The translations under genes were made by a program, and so were the position numbers. Of a stretch of DNA of 64,000 nt, positions 42,445 through 56,226 are shown piece after piece (the first letter of the stretch is position 1; every line of letters starts with the position of its first letter). The DNA is from Perkinsus marinus ATCC 50983 (Eukaryota; Perkinsozoa; Perkinsida; Perkinsidae): NCBI RefSeq assembly GCF_000006405.1, contig NW_003216498.1:709033-773032 (forward strand), written 5' to 3'. The notes under the pieces were generated by a model. The model had not been told where the DNA came from, made no database searches, and saw nothing but the letters and a program-made list of their open reading frames with translations.

Positions 42445-43660
42445 GGTGTATGTGTTCGGATACGGAAGTCCGTCGCTTTACTTTTATCAGGTCTATTCAT
42501 CGCCATTGGTATTGTCTTTGCGGTGTCTATGTTCCTTGGAACCTTTCTACCATTAAAAGATGGCTTTATATCAAGTAGTGTCAGCGGTCACTCCTATGAG
42601 CTCGATAGCCGTTTCAGATTCCCTACTAGGGGATCGATCTGGCCAGGAGGTAGTTAAAGTCGTCGATGTAGGCGCCGTGTGCATGCGTTGATATGTAATT
42701 CCAAGGGTTGTCCTCAGGCCGGCCAGATATGACCAGGAGCTCCCCACAGCCCCTTACACGTTGATTCGCCAATGCACATTTACTCCCAAGTGACTGTCTC
42801 AGCTCTGTGTTGATAACACGAGGGGAGTGCCTTCAGTTCTCTCTGAAGGCCCCTTATGACCTGTGCTGAATATAGGATGCTATTCATCGTAGCACCGGTC
42901 TTGGCTGTGGTATCAGTCGCACTGTGGGGATGTGATCTGCCGGCGGATACCGGTACGTGCACTGAGGATATCGGACATGACAGGTTTATATCAATCAAGA
43001 GGCAGAATGATGATCCTGATCACGGGCCGTTTGAGCTGGACTCCTTCTCATGTGGCCAGGGGAAAGCGTAGGCTCATGGGGTAGTATATGCATATGGCCA
43101 GCCACATACGTTGGGGATATATGGAAATTCTGAGGAAATTTTGGGGAATTCTCATTGATTTCTGCACTTTTCCAACCGAATTCGTATATAAACTCTTATA
43201 ATTAGTAAGGAAACTCCTGAGCTTGGCTGAGGGAACCGAACGTATACTCCAACACTGAGTCGCAATGTTCAGGTTCACTCGGGCGTATCTCTCCCGTTCA
43301 CAAGACCTGATCCAGTTGTTCACGCCACCGGAAGCTGCGAACATGGTCAACTGCAAGGATATATTGGATGCCGCTCTAGCGCACGCTGAGGATGTCCGTC
43401 GTAGGAAACAGAAGAAGTTCTGGTTTGATGGTTCTAAGAAGGCTACGTGGGAAGGGGTATTGGACACACTGTGTATAACAGCTGAAGGCACTGATGACAC
43501 TGCTGGTGTTGTTACCATCCCTCCGTCTACTCCAACGCCTATGGGGGGACCTGTTTTGAATCCTGGCGTAATGCCTTATTCGAGTACGGAGGAGTTGACG
43601 AGAAAGACGGATGCGATTGGGAATGGGAAGAGGCAGCAGAGATCCCTCCGTACGCAGTAG
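42445..43660 (+). CDS. Unknown two-helix membrane protein
   Basis: Not recognised. The first exon found (after CCAG at 42444) has KSVALLLSGLFIAIGIVFAV, a membrane helix, then a loop with RGSIWPGG. Next come RPARYDQELPTAPYTLIRQ and, after an intron, MLFIVAPVLAVVSVALWGC, a second helix. An intron at 43066-43271 containing repeat copy E joins GQGKA to FTRAYLSRSQDL. The C-terminal part has RRRKQKKFWFDGSKKATWEG and a proline/glycine-rich tail ending at 43660. A start codon was not found. It could be an inner-membrane or ER protein; nothing in the sequence decides. Confidence 0.45.
43085..43255 (+). repeat. ~150-base dispersed repeat, copy E
   Basis: From TATATGCATATGGCCAGCC to TATACTCCAACACTG. 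Inside the intron at 43066-43271, same strand as the host gene. Confidence 0.75.
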
Positions 43661-45094
43661 GAAGATTCATGTTGGCGACATGTTATTGGCTCCTGGTCTA
43701 TTGACCGCTGTCCTAGTGTGATGGTATGTTGCGCTCAGTTGGGAAGCTTAATGTCTGTAAGGCGATGCGAAAGGAACAGTATTTGATTCTATTTTAGTTT
43801 AGCATTGTTGAGGACAACAGCGGCAGCATCAGCTCGGCTCTTAGTGTTGAAGCTTTCAATTTGAAAGCGGCGTAGGTAAGGTAATGCAAGGAAAGGATAA
43901 AGTGTGATACTAGACGGGCTCACCAGTGAGGGCTTGTCACCATATCAGTCACCTCTGGTAGGGTAGGACGGAACCAGAGGGGAATTGCTCTCAGTGCGAT
44001 TAAACTATAGGATCATTGAGCTCGTGATGGACAAGGGAGTAACTATGGTATGGGTATGGTGATGATAATGCAGACGAGACCAACAATGATGTTCGCTGTA
44101 GATAAGTCTGTACAGATATCAGGGCACAGCCTTTGGAATTATCCCATGAATGAAATGAGCTCATGATGTTCGACGACGTCGTATGGAGAATACCTATATT
44201 CGGAGTGCACTCAGCCTCAGAGTTATCTCCCAAGGAAAATAACGCTGCATGGAGAGTTGTGCTATGAAGTCGTCTGAGGTGGTCGGGTAGCAGGTAGCTT
44301 CTACTTGGGAGGTAGAAGTATGTCAAGACGACAACATGCTTATGCTTACTAAGCCTTGTCCTGTGTGTCGATAGAGCCTATAGGCAATGGCATAAGCATT
44401 AACTCCTCTTGGTGTAGCATGTACACCAATGCTAACTCTGCTCAGGATCGAAGTACATCGGCGAGGGACCCTCATTGAGTAGTGAGGATTGCCGGACTAG
44501 TATGAATGCTCTCTCGAGTTGTGTGAGTTCGGGATAGGCCTGATACTATCTATTGGATAAGCTGTGGTGGAGTGAAGAGGAACCACGGGGAAGGCTGGAT
44601 GTTCCTTCCCACTAGGGAGACAACAACACAATGGAACAGCCTTCTATGAGACATCAGTTTAGAATTAACTGGTACACTCTGGTACAATCTGAGTACACTA
44701 GCAGTATCACGAGAAAAAGCTACGACTTCATGACGGAGTTTCCATCTACGCTCAGAGAGGTCCATCCTGGAGGGCGCTGTCGGAGCAGCCCCTCACGCAC
44801 GCACAGTTCCTGGCCTAAATTTACGTGAATATTCACGTACCATAATTCACGTTGCCTATTTGTTGGTTCATCATAGTCGATACCACCGAGACCGCCATAT
44901 CGTTACGATAATATGGTTACCATATAACTCGTGGTTTTCGTATTCTTTCGAGCAACCCGTTGGAATCAGATGCGAAGGGGGCTGTAAGCAGTGTGTCAGC
45001 TTGCCGGCGGCTCCCCGAGCTTGCGCGTGAAGGGTGTTCATGCGTGCTAGGCAGATCGCAGCAGCTACTTGGTAGTACCGACTCTTACTACTTC
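43661..45094. other. Intergenic region, no gene seen
   Basis: About 1.4 kb of short open frames in several frames on both strands. None shows a family motif, signal peptide or consistent splice pattern. Confidence 0.4.
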
Positions 45095-45433
45095 ATGAAG
45101 ACTATGATTCACCGCTTCTGTATTCTGCTGGGCATCGTCGTATTTGGTACGATGGGCAGTCGTAATGGCGATGAGGTTATCGTTCCATTGGATTGCCTGA
45201 CGTTCTGCGACTTCGCTGCGGATGGTCTTTGCACTAAGACTGGCCAGACCAGAGTGGGTTGCCGTTGCAATATCTTCCCTCAAAGATGCAGGGATATGTA
45301 CTACGTCAACCCTCCCAAGAAAGGCCCTCTTGAAATCTGTCTCTCCAGTCCGCGTAATCCCGACTGCGACCGTCTGCCCAACACTCCTGTCTACTGTAAC
45401 TGCTCGGTGAACAGGGGAGTAGCCTATCGTTGA
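45095..45433 (+). CDS. Secreted cysteine-rich protein C
   Basis: 112 residues from ATG 45095: signal peptide (MIHRFCILLGIVVFGTMG), then ten cysteines. The first group has C-x3-C-x7-C-x9-C-x-C, the same CxxxC...C...CxC order as peptides A and B without their first cysteine; a second group ends again in a C-x-C pair (YCNC). It may be a two-module version of the same scaffold, but sequence identity outside cysteines is low, so common descent is inference. An in-frame ATG at 44960 would hide the signal peptide and was not used. Intronless. Confidence 0.6.
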   Translation: MKTMIHRFCILLGIVVFGTMGSRNGDEVIVPLDCLTFCDFAADGLCTKTGQTRVGCRCNIFPQRCRDMYYVNPPKKGPLEICLSSPRNPDCDRLPNTPVYCNCSVNRGVAYR

Positions 45434-48291
<2,858 letters not shown>

Positions 48292-48725
48292 TGCCCCCTC
48301 AATGATACCCCCGCGAGTTAGCTACTATTATGCATAGTTTTATACAGTCCCTTGAGTGTCAAGTTAGCATTCTCTTGAGTTGTCGCGCGCCACGAAATTC
48401 ATCACCAAATAGCAACAACGCAGCAGTCGGCCTTTCATCGACGGCTGAAGCCAGTGTAGTGTACCCCATTCGTTAGTCGTATTTAATGCGTGTTGGTGAT
48501 GCAATCGTTCGAGATGGCGTTACCCCACTGGTAGGGCCGAAGTGTCACCCCTCGGAAATGGCAAACCTCACTTATCATCTACTGTGACGGTGAACACTAA
48601 TACTGTTCTTGACGGCACTTCAGTGTTGCCGACTCGAGTCACCTCCTTTACTCGATTGCGGAGATGTAGAGCCCAGTAGTATTGAAAGAGCCGCTCCATT
48701 AGTCCTTCCTTCGTCCCACCACTGC
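48292..48725. other. Intergenic region upstream of the ELO gene
   Basis: Presumed promoter of the elongase gene. No specific site recognised; an in-frame ATG at 48609 could extend the elongase but adds no family-like sequence. Confidence 0.35.
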
Positions 48726-49812
48726 ATGATGAACTTCCCAGCCGACAACCTTATGCAGGATGATCGAGTGAACCATTGGAACGACATTTGGATGAAACCA
48801 TCGATATTGGACACTACCCTCTATGGTTTTAAGGACCTCACTTACCAGGATGTTACACCTGCGTGGCTTACCAACATACTATTCCCGACCGATTTGGAAA
48901 ACTGGTCGCCAGAGAAGATGAAGTTTACCGTAATGAAGGAATTCCTCATCAGTTGTTGATGATATCTTTTTTCAGACTCAAATTATGCGTGAATACTGGT
49001 GGGCTTCTTGGGTGGTAGTCGCCTTTTACCTCCTCGGAATTCTGGTGGGTCAGCGTATGATGAAGAATCGTCAAACGTTGAAATTAAAGAAGCCGCTTGC
49101 CATGTGGAACCTCTTCCTCGCTGTATTCTCCTTTATTGGTGTCACTAGAACTCTCCCATTGTTGTTGGCTGGTACGTGGTACAATGGTCCCCTTTACTTT
49201 GTATGTCGTAATGCTAGTGATTCGTATGGCAGGGGGCCTTGTGGCTTGTGGATAAGCCTGTTCATGTACAGCAAATATGTTGAGCTTGTTGATACTGCCT
49301 TCTTGGTGTTGAGGAAGAGGAATGTTAACTTCCTTCATTGGTTCCATCATGCTACTGTATTGCTCTACTGTTGGCATGCAGGAGCCTATGAACAGCCTAC
49401 CGGTATCTTCTTCGCTACTATGAACTATATGGTCCATTCTATTATGTATTTCTACTACTTCCTATCATCAGTTGGTCATAAGCCTAGGTGGGGCCTCACC
49501 GTTACCATCTTACAGATCTCTCAAATGTTTGCTGGTGAGCCTTTGGGGTTTACCTCCTGGTTTTTATCTTCTCTTCAGGTATGTTTGTGGTAGCAGTACA
49601 TTACTACTCCATCTCTCATGTTCCCAATTGTGACGGTGCTTACGAGGATCTCGTTGTTGCCTTCTTGATGTGAGTCCCTGAATAGCATTGCCGCTTATTC
49701 ATCTCCACTCCATCTGTGCAGGTATACAGCTTATATGCTTCTCTTCGTACAGTTCTTCGTTGGACGTTATATGGCGCCTAAGAAGGTCGGTAACACTAAG
49801 AAGTCGGATTGA
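48726..49812 (+). CDS. ELO-family very-long-chain fatty acid elongase
   Basis: 3-Ketoacyl-CoA synthase of the ER membrane that adds two carbons to fatty acyl-CoA. Four exons: start at 48726 (MMNFPADNLM), intron of 47 bases after KFT, a long exon beginning TQIMREYWW, an intron after ISQMFAG, then MFVVAVHYYSISHVPNCDG, an intron splitting an ATG, and YTAYMLLFVQFFVGRYM with a lysine-rich end. Family motifs present: MKNRQ near helix 2, SKYVELVDT, the catalytic HWFHHA box, and TMNYMVHSIMYFYY. The C-terminal KKxx-like lysines (KKSD) could be an ER-retrieval signal. Chain specificity is not visible. Confidence 0.92.
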
Positions 49813-51224
49813 CCTCTTACATTGAATTTGTGTGGAGCACCCATTATCACTGTGATAGTCGAGGTTTGTCCATCGTTGAGAAAACGATATCGCCATTCTT
49901 TCGTCAACATCAATCTGCTTATACGTTGCTACTACTATTACATGAGCAGTGATAGTCGGTCCTAGTTGTCGGTTCAGTTGGTATGTTAATCATATCGTTG
50001 GATAGTCTTTGATTGATGTCTAGAGCAGTAGTGGTGGTAATAGTCAGTACAGTGGAAGTGCCGTTCTACTCAATACCATTTGCAATTCATACTGTTTTCA
50101 CTTCAATAAGACAGGCTTGATTTTCGTGGTTGTCGTCGTCGTCGTTGTCGTTACCACACTACTGCTATAACGTTGCAAGTATGAATACTACCACTACTCC
50201 TATCTGATCATCATCAATTCATCGATATCATCGCACTTTGCATCGACTACTACTGCTAGTATTACGAACTTATTGAAATTTTATATCGCTTACGGTTTCC
50301 CTTGGCATTCGAGGCTTTAGGCAGTATCACCAACATTGGACGGCTTTGGTTTATAGTGGTGGGGTACTACTACCTTGGAGGGCAGCAGGGCCGTTTGCTG
50401 TGAACAGTTCATCTCGTCAATGCCTCCCTTACTCTCGTGACCTACTTGTAATTGACTAGCAGGATCCGGTTAACATATGATGACGTCATGGATGTTTGTA
50501 ATGTTCAGAATGCCAGGGAGTCTCCGATGTTACTTCCTTTGTGGATTTAACTTGCAGATGCTCTTTGGTGAGTAGTTGGGCGGTCCGCCGAACGACTTCT
50601 AATGCGCTTTTGGTTGTGGCTTATAGAAGCCTCTAGAAGAAACCCTCATTGGTGCCACTCGGGACTCAACCGCAGCATTCGTACGCCATGTCATCAATCC
50701 TCCATCGAGTATACGGCTTACCTGATCCTCGTCATTCATCCCTTCGTGGTAGACAGCATAAGAAAGGCTGAGATAGGAAGAGTTATTGCAGTGTTACTCC
50801 GTAGCAGTTATGAACTGTTATGTGTACGGCAGCTTGTGACTCTACTTGTCGCTCAGAGTAGCCCTAGCATGCTGTACCGTTTGATATGACAGCAGTATGT
50901 ACTCACTTAAAGGGCGACTGACTTTTCGAATCGGCAACTTGCAGCTCATACGAACGCAGCAGAGCTATGATGATGATAGTAGTCGTTGACCCATCATAAC
51001 CCGAAACACCGTCCTCTGGCGTTGTATGGTATGTAACCCAGCGAGGGATGAGTAGTCTCGTAGTCATCGAGTAGAAATCTATCCTCGTTACATTTTTGGG
51101 GTCCGCCTTTGTTTTTTTTATGAAGACACTTGTGTGGTTCGACAATCTTGACAGGACACTTTGGGCGTGGTGAAGGAATAACTTTTCCAACCAGTGTTGT
51201 AACAGTTTTCGTATCCTCTTTGTT
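49813..51224. other. Intergenic region, no gene seen
   Basis: About 1.4 kb. Low-complexity GTCGTCGTC near 50135 and scattered short frames only. The minus-strand frame at 50903-51550 overlaps the exons of the next gene and is a shadow. Confidence 0.4.
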
Positions 51225-52624
51225 ATGCCGATAACATTCTGTCGTATCCACGTTGTAAACGTGCATGCCTGTAGCTGTATACCAAAGTCGGGTGTTCGTG
51301 GAGTGTTGGACGAGCTGGTGGAGTTGGGAGCAATAGACCTCACTGCTACTGGTGATAGATGGCTCGATGAGTTACAGGTAGACACGTCACCACACGTAGC
51401 GAGCCGTCCATCGTCCATGGGCAGGCCAAGGAGCAGAAGGACTTTGAGCTCCAGAAGGAACTCGGTGAGAACAACTGGATGGTCAGTCGAGTCGCTTTGG
51501 TGTACCAAGACCAAGTACAGAGGACCACTGGCGATAGGGATATCACTCATGTGAGCTTGCCAGTCTTATTCTCTCGGCTGGATGTTGCCATCCCTCAGAC
51601 ACTGCGGTTTGGTGATTGTGCAAAATGTCCCCGTTGTTGTCAGTCTGAGGAGGTATGTCCGGGCACTAAGGTACCATATGGTGGTCGGTGATAGTAGGAA
51701 GTACCAACGGCAGCTTGATAAATCTGAATGGGTTTACGTATTTTGAGAGGACGCTGATATGGATAGGTGCTGAAAGTGCCCGCTCCGAGAGACGCTATTA
51801 TCACTTGGTGGATTAACCTGCATAAGGAGATGGGCCGGCCATTCACGCACAACAACAACGCCTTGAATGCAGGTAGATAGAGCTACTGTAAAGAAGCATG
51901 AGTGTTTACCATACCTCTTAGATGAGGTCGTGCCAGTATACTCTCCCGAAGGTCAGTGTATCGGTGCAGTAGTGCGATGTGAGATGAGAAGAAGGACGCT
52001 CTATCATGCGTGAGTGGTAGCAGGGACCATTACCTACCACAAGTCGTTTAGATGCACCTATCTGGTCATTCGTAATAAACCCACTGGTAAATACTATGTC
52101 CAGCAGCGAACTGATATCAAGGACTATATGCCGGGACGATGGGTATTCGACATGCCACGCTGTTGTTGATGACTCGTACACCAACTCAGGATCCCGTTCC
52201 TGGTGGTACTATGGGTGTTGGAGAGACCCCTGAGGTGAATGCTCATCGAGAGCTCAAGGAGGAGATGGGCATCGACATCGCGGAAGGCGACTTTAAGAAG
52301 CTCTTTGTTCAGGTTTCTCATGAAGGTACGTGGTCGTGTGAGGGGGGTATTCAAAATGAGCTCGCCTGTTTCAGCACCTCTACGCGTTTTTGGTCATGTC
52401 TTCTTGTGTGAGACCGACCTGCCGGTGGAGTCTCTCAAACTGCAGGAGTGCGAGGTGAAACAGTGCAAGTTGATGACTGAAGATGAAGTAAAGCGAACAG
52501 TAATCGGTAGGTGATCGCCACGTGCGTTGTTCAGATTATGGCGATGGATACTTCGGAGGTCGTTCCGGACAGCATGGTGGTCTTCCGTCGCTATCTACAA
52601 CAACAGCAGCAGGAATCATCATAA
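51225..52624 (+). CDS. Nudix hydrolase with extra N-terminal region
   Basis: The C-terminal half is a Nudix domain of the YfcD/IPP-isomerase-like kind: DEVVPVYSPEGQCIGAVV, YLVIRNKPTGKYYVQQR, DIKDYMPGRW joined to DPVPGGTMGVGETPEVNAHRELKEEMGI in two exons. The latter matches the Nudix box G-x5-E-x7-REL-x-EE-x-G with all metal-binding glutamates. The last exon ends VVFRRYLQQQQQESS at 52624. Upstream exons that join in phase encode about 150 residues of unknown fold (GVLDELVELGAIDLTATGDR, AKEQKDFELQKELGENNW, FGDCAKCPRCC, ITWWINLHKEMGRPF). They could be an N-terminal domain or a separate gene; the phase-1 join A|DEVVPV favours one gene. Start at 51225 is tentative. Confidence 0.65.
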
Positions 52625-53403
52625 TTACCATCTCATTTCTCATTTGCGAATCGTATGTCTCTACTGCCGATGGGCGTTGCGTTATCCTAGTCACCAGGAC
52701 GCGCCTCAGTGCATGGGGAGAGTATGGAGAGAGTAGTGATGCTATCATCAGACTGTCATGAACAACTTGATGATCATAACCACCCGAGAAAGGAGGCCGA
52801 AATGGCTAGCTTAAGGCAGTTCGAGAAGAGACACTAGATACCCACATCACGTTACGGGTGCGGTGACACGGAGGTAAGAGACGCCATCGGCGATTGAGTA
52901 ATCCAAAGCCGTACGTACGGTGTGCGCTCGATAGGTGTACACCATTCGAAAGGAATGCTCCTCGGTATAAGTGATTCGTATCCGAGTTTAACACAATCTC
53001 ATCGAATATTCGGGGCACTTGAAAGAACTCCTAGAGACAATGCGTTACAATGATAATAGACTATCATCACATGGTCATGCCATCGCCTTCATACACTTGG
53101 AGAAGTGGATGTCGCTCAGCAGTGCAACGTAGTAATAACAAACGACGCCTTGTGGTGGTCGGCGTCTCAGAGGCCTGACAGGGACGTTACAAAGGAAGCG
53201 ATTGAAACTCACCGTACCGGTTCCTCATCCGCGAACACCTCTTGTATGTGTGAGTGGATCTTCTCAATAGAAACCTAAAGCTATCTACAGCAGTCCCATA
53301 GGAGGACTCATTCACCTTTACAGGATACACCGCTGATTTCACGTCGATATTATCTCGGCGATAAGCAGTCTGCCTCCCTGTAGGGGAGCTTTGAACCATG
53401 ACC
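52625..53403. other. Intergenic region, no gene seen
   Basis: About 780 bases between convergent genes. No coding region supported. Confidence 0.4.
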
Positions 53404-55313
53404 TTAACACGTTGGGCTGGCAGGGGAGTGGCTTGGCTGAGCCACCCTAGTCACCTCATTGAGCCCCGCCTCGAGGACCTCTCCCTCGACACTGCAGCCC
53501 GTGAAGTCTATGAACTCCAGCGACCCAGGGGGTTTCCATCCAATACTGTTAGAACCCGGACGAGCCCTCCCTCGGGGGTCAACAGGAGAAGGCTTGCTTC
53601 CCCCTGTCCGTTGGACACACTTAGCGAGTGCGGTAGCAGTGACGGCAGTAAGCCCTGTATTATACGATAAGTCTAGGGCCCGTAGAGTCCCCAGGAGCTT
53701 CTCCGTCAATGAACATAATATAGGGCAGCAAGCGTCATCTAACTTATTTTTGGAGAAGTCCACCACCTAACATGTGATATCGACGAGCCACATCCTGATA
53801 GCCGGGGGAACTTGTAATTTCCCATGTGATATGGCTGAGCAAATCGTGAGCAACCTGGCTTCCTCCAAATCACAGGCCGACAAGTCTAGCCAAGTGAGAT
53901 CCCGACACAGTGTGATCATCTCCTCGACCATCCCAGGGATTAGCATCTACACCATATGAGGAACATATCTTCAGCTTGACGGCGTTGCATACACTATCGG
54001 CAGTTATTCGTAGATTCATCAAGCCTGTGACACGGACATGTGATGCCGCCAGACAGCCGAGCCCCGGTTTCCGCATCTAAGCATGGACCTCTCAGCAGCT
54101 ATGTGAGCCTCCCGTGCACTTCCTGTCGACTGGAGCCACCATGAAGTCTCTCACCGTTTACGAAGGCATCAAAGTCTTCATCTGTTAGCCATGGGAAGGG
54201 CTTCACATTTTGCTTCACCTCGATCTCGAAGGATCTGCAAAGCCATAACACTCCAAGGGCTTGCAGGGCTGTCCTCACAGGAACCCCCGAGCGAAGGCTG
54301 GCCCTTTCTGTGCTGGCGTCTGGTCTATTCGAGTGTGTATCCCGTTTCGATGAAGGCATATCTTTGGTAGTTCCCACCAAGGGAGGGCCCTGGCCTACGG
54401 AATCGTTGAAACCTGGTCCGACGAGCCCACCCCTTCAAAGAGCTGTGCCGGACGTGTAGCTCTCTCCAGCGGACGTCATTAGGAAGGAGTCTCGTCACTA
54501 TTAAGCTGAACTCAGAGATCTTTGGGATCTATCGTGTGCCGCGTAGGAGGTACTTACATGGAAAAAGATAATTCGGCGAGTAACGACCTTCGAAGTATTG
54601 TGGAGTCGTCTCCGAGAGCGGATCCCCATGGGGCCTGGTCCAGCGGCCTGAAACCATTGGAAGAAGGTGAACGGTCGTTGTGAGTTACTCGCCGTTGAGG
54701 AAGACACCAGAGCCTCCCAGCTCAGTGTCCACCACAGCGCACAGATATGGGTTGTCTTTGAGGAATCTTCTCGCACACTGCATGATACCATGATCGTGGT
54801 CTGATGGGCTTCACTGAAAATACCTCAACAGCTCTAAGCTCACATCTCGTGGGTTCCCCTCCCCTAACCCCTAGATCCGCTGTGGACTGAGGATGAGGAG
54901 GACCTCCCCCTGCAATAAGAGTGTCGTTCGCTTCCCTGCTATCTCCCGTCAATAGGCTGATGTATGCCACGAATGACACGAGTTTGAGGATCACCAACAG
55001 TGTCCACAGATCGTCAGCCTTCGTGACGGCTTCCCATCGCCTTAATGATCTCTCTGTCTCTATCAGCGTGGATCGGGCCTGTAAGGCATCGTCGTGAAGT
55101 AGGCCATGCAAGGTTCACCTCCTCGACTGTCGTAGCCGTCAGTAGCTCCTCAAGGAGTATCTTTTCGATCTGTTTAAACTCGTGTAACTGCAACGATCTC
55201 TTTGTCGTCGCCGAAAGAGGGGTCCTATCACTTGAGGCACACGCATGATTTCGATACCACTCTTCTGCTTCATCGCATCGAACCTCAGCAGAGGAGATAA
55301 CCACAGCTCCCAT
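53404..55313 (-). CDS. Leucine-rich-repeat protein (RNI-like)
   Basis: Start at 55313 (MGAVVISSAEVRC). The N-terminal exons are hydrophilic with one hydrophobic stretch (LWTLLVILKLVSFVAYISLL). Later exons show LRR units: LMNLRITADSVCNAVKLKI, SLDLSACDLEEARLLTI, VVDFSKNKLDDACCPIL, LRALDLSYNTGLTAVTA and LEFIDFTGCSVEGEVL, then a stop at 53404. The consensus LxxLDLSxN and the spacing suit ribonuclease-inhibitor-type repeats. Exon borders between 54400 and 55000 are uncertain. No catalytic domain was found, so a scaffold role is likely but unproven. Confidence 0.55.
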
Positions 55314-56226
55314 CACAGTAGCTCACTCATCCAGCGAGGTCGTCAATAATTTGCCCAGTGTGTCCAGCAATGCCACGAGGCGTCGACAAGGCTCCCTGCG
55401 CGCTTGAATGTCTCCTCTAAACGATGAGGATTGTGAACTTCAGTAGTCCAGTTGTCAGTACCCCCCGGCTAGAGGCTGAAGAATATCCATGCCTTCCGGA
55501 CCGACTCGGGATAAAAAATTACAAGTCCACGAGTGTTCGTGCGGAGGACGTGTAACGTTTGAGATCTCTTCCATTGAGAAGTCTTGTGTCTAACACTACC
55601 TTTAGAACTCAACTGTTGAGTATACTGTGCAGAGTAATAGTTTGGTGAATGTTACATGAGAAACGGTATGGACCGTAGTAGCGGCAGTCATTGAAACCCC
55701 AACAACAGGGGTATCTCATGATAGCGTCATGCGAGGCCAGTGTGGTAAAATTTGCGTATAATCAACCACATGTGTTGGTGACAATAACAAAACTCTGAGG
55801 AAATTTGGTCAGTTTCTATACACTTTTCTCCCGACTCGTACACAAACTGCTGATGAAATTTTTGAGCTCAGCTGAGGCAAGCAAGCATATTTTGCAGCAC
55901 TGTGGAGGCTGACTCCTCGTCACCAAGATGTCATTAATATCGATCTGAAATATCTGCAGCCGTCACCGTAGGTAACCTGTCAGACACTCAGTTGAGCGTC
56001 ATCTCGCATAGTCGGACGAGAGGTAGCAGTAGTAGCACCGAATAAGAAGGGCCGACTCCAGGTGACGTCGCGCAGTACGTACCCCTCGTTGAGGAATTGA
56101 TAGTGTACGCAAGATTGCAAGTTGCACCGGCGTGCGACAGCGACGTTGGAATCGTGCACCTGAACTAAATACAAACCCTTCCCTTGCTAGTGTCCTTTAT
56201 TGCCTTTGCGTCCCTCTGCGCTGCTA
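55314..56226. other. Intergenic region with repeat copy F
   Basis: Holds repeat copy F at 55750-55905 and presumably the divergent promoters of the LRR and CAF1-like genes. A minus-strand string RREPCRRLVALLDTLGKLL near 55440-55340 could be an exon but has no family. Confidence 0.4.
55750..55905 (+). repeat. ~150-base dispersed repeat, copy F
   Basis: From GCGTATAATCAACCACATGT to TTTTGCAGCACTG, with AGCTCAGCTGAGGCAAGC. The only copy outside the 34-43 kb cluster. Confidence 0.7.

Noticed and set aside
42215-42578. Valine- and leucine-rich plus frames
   Set aside because: Readings of the GTT simple repeat in an intron.
50903-51550. 215-codon minus frame
   Set aside because: It overlaps the in-phase exons of the Nudix gene on the other strand and has no family features.
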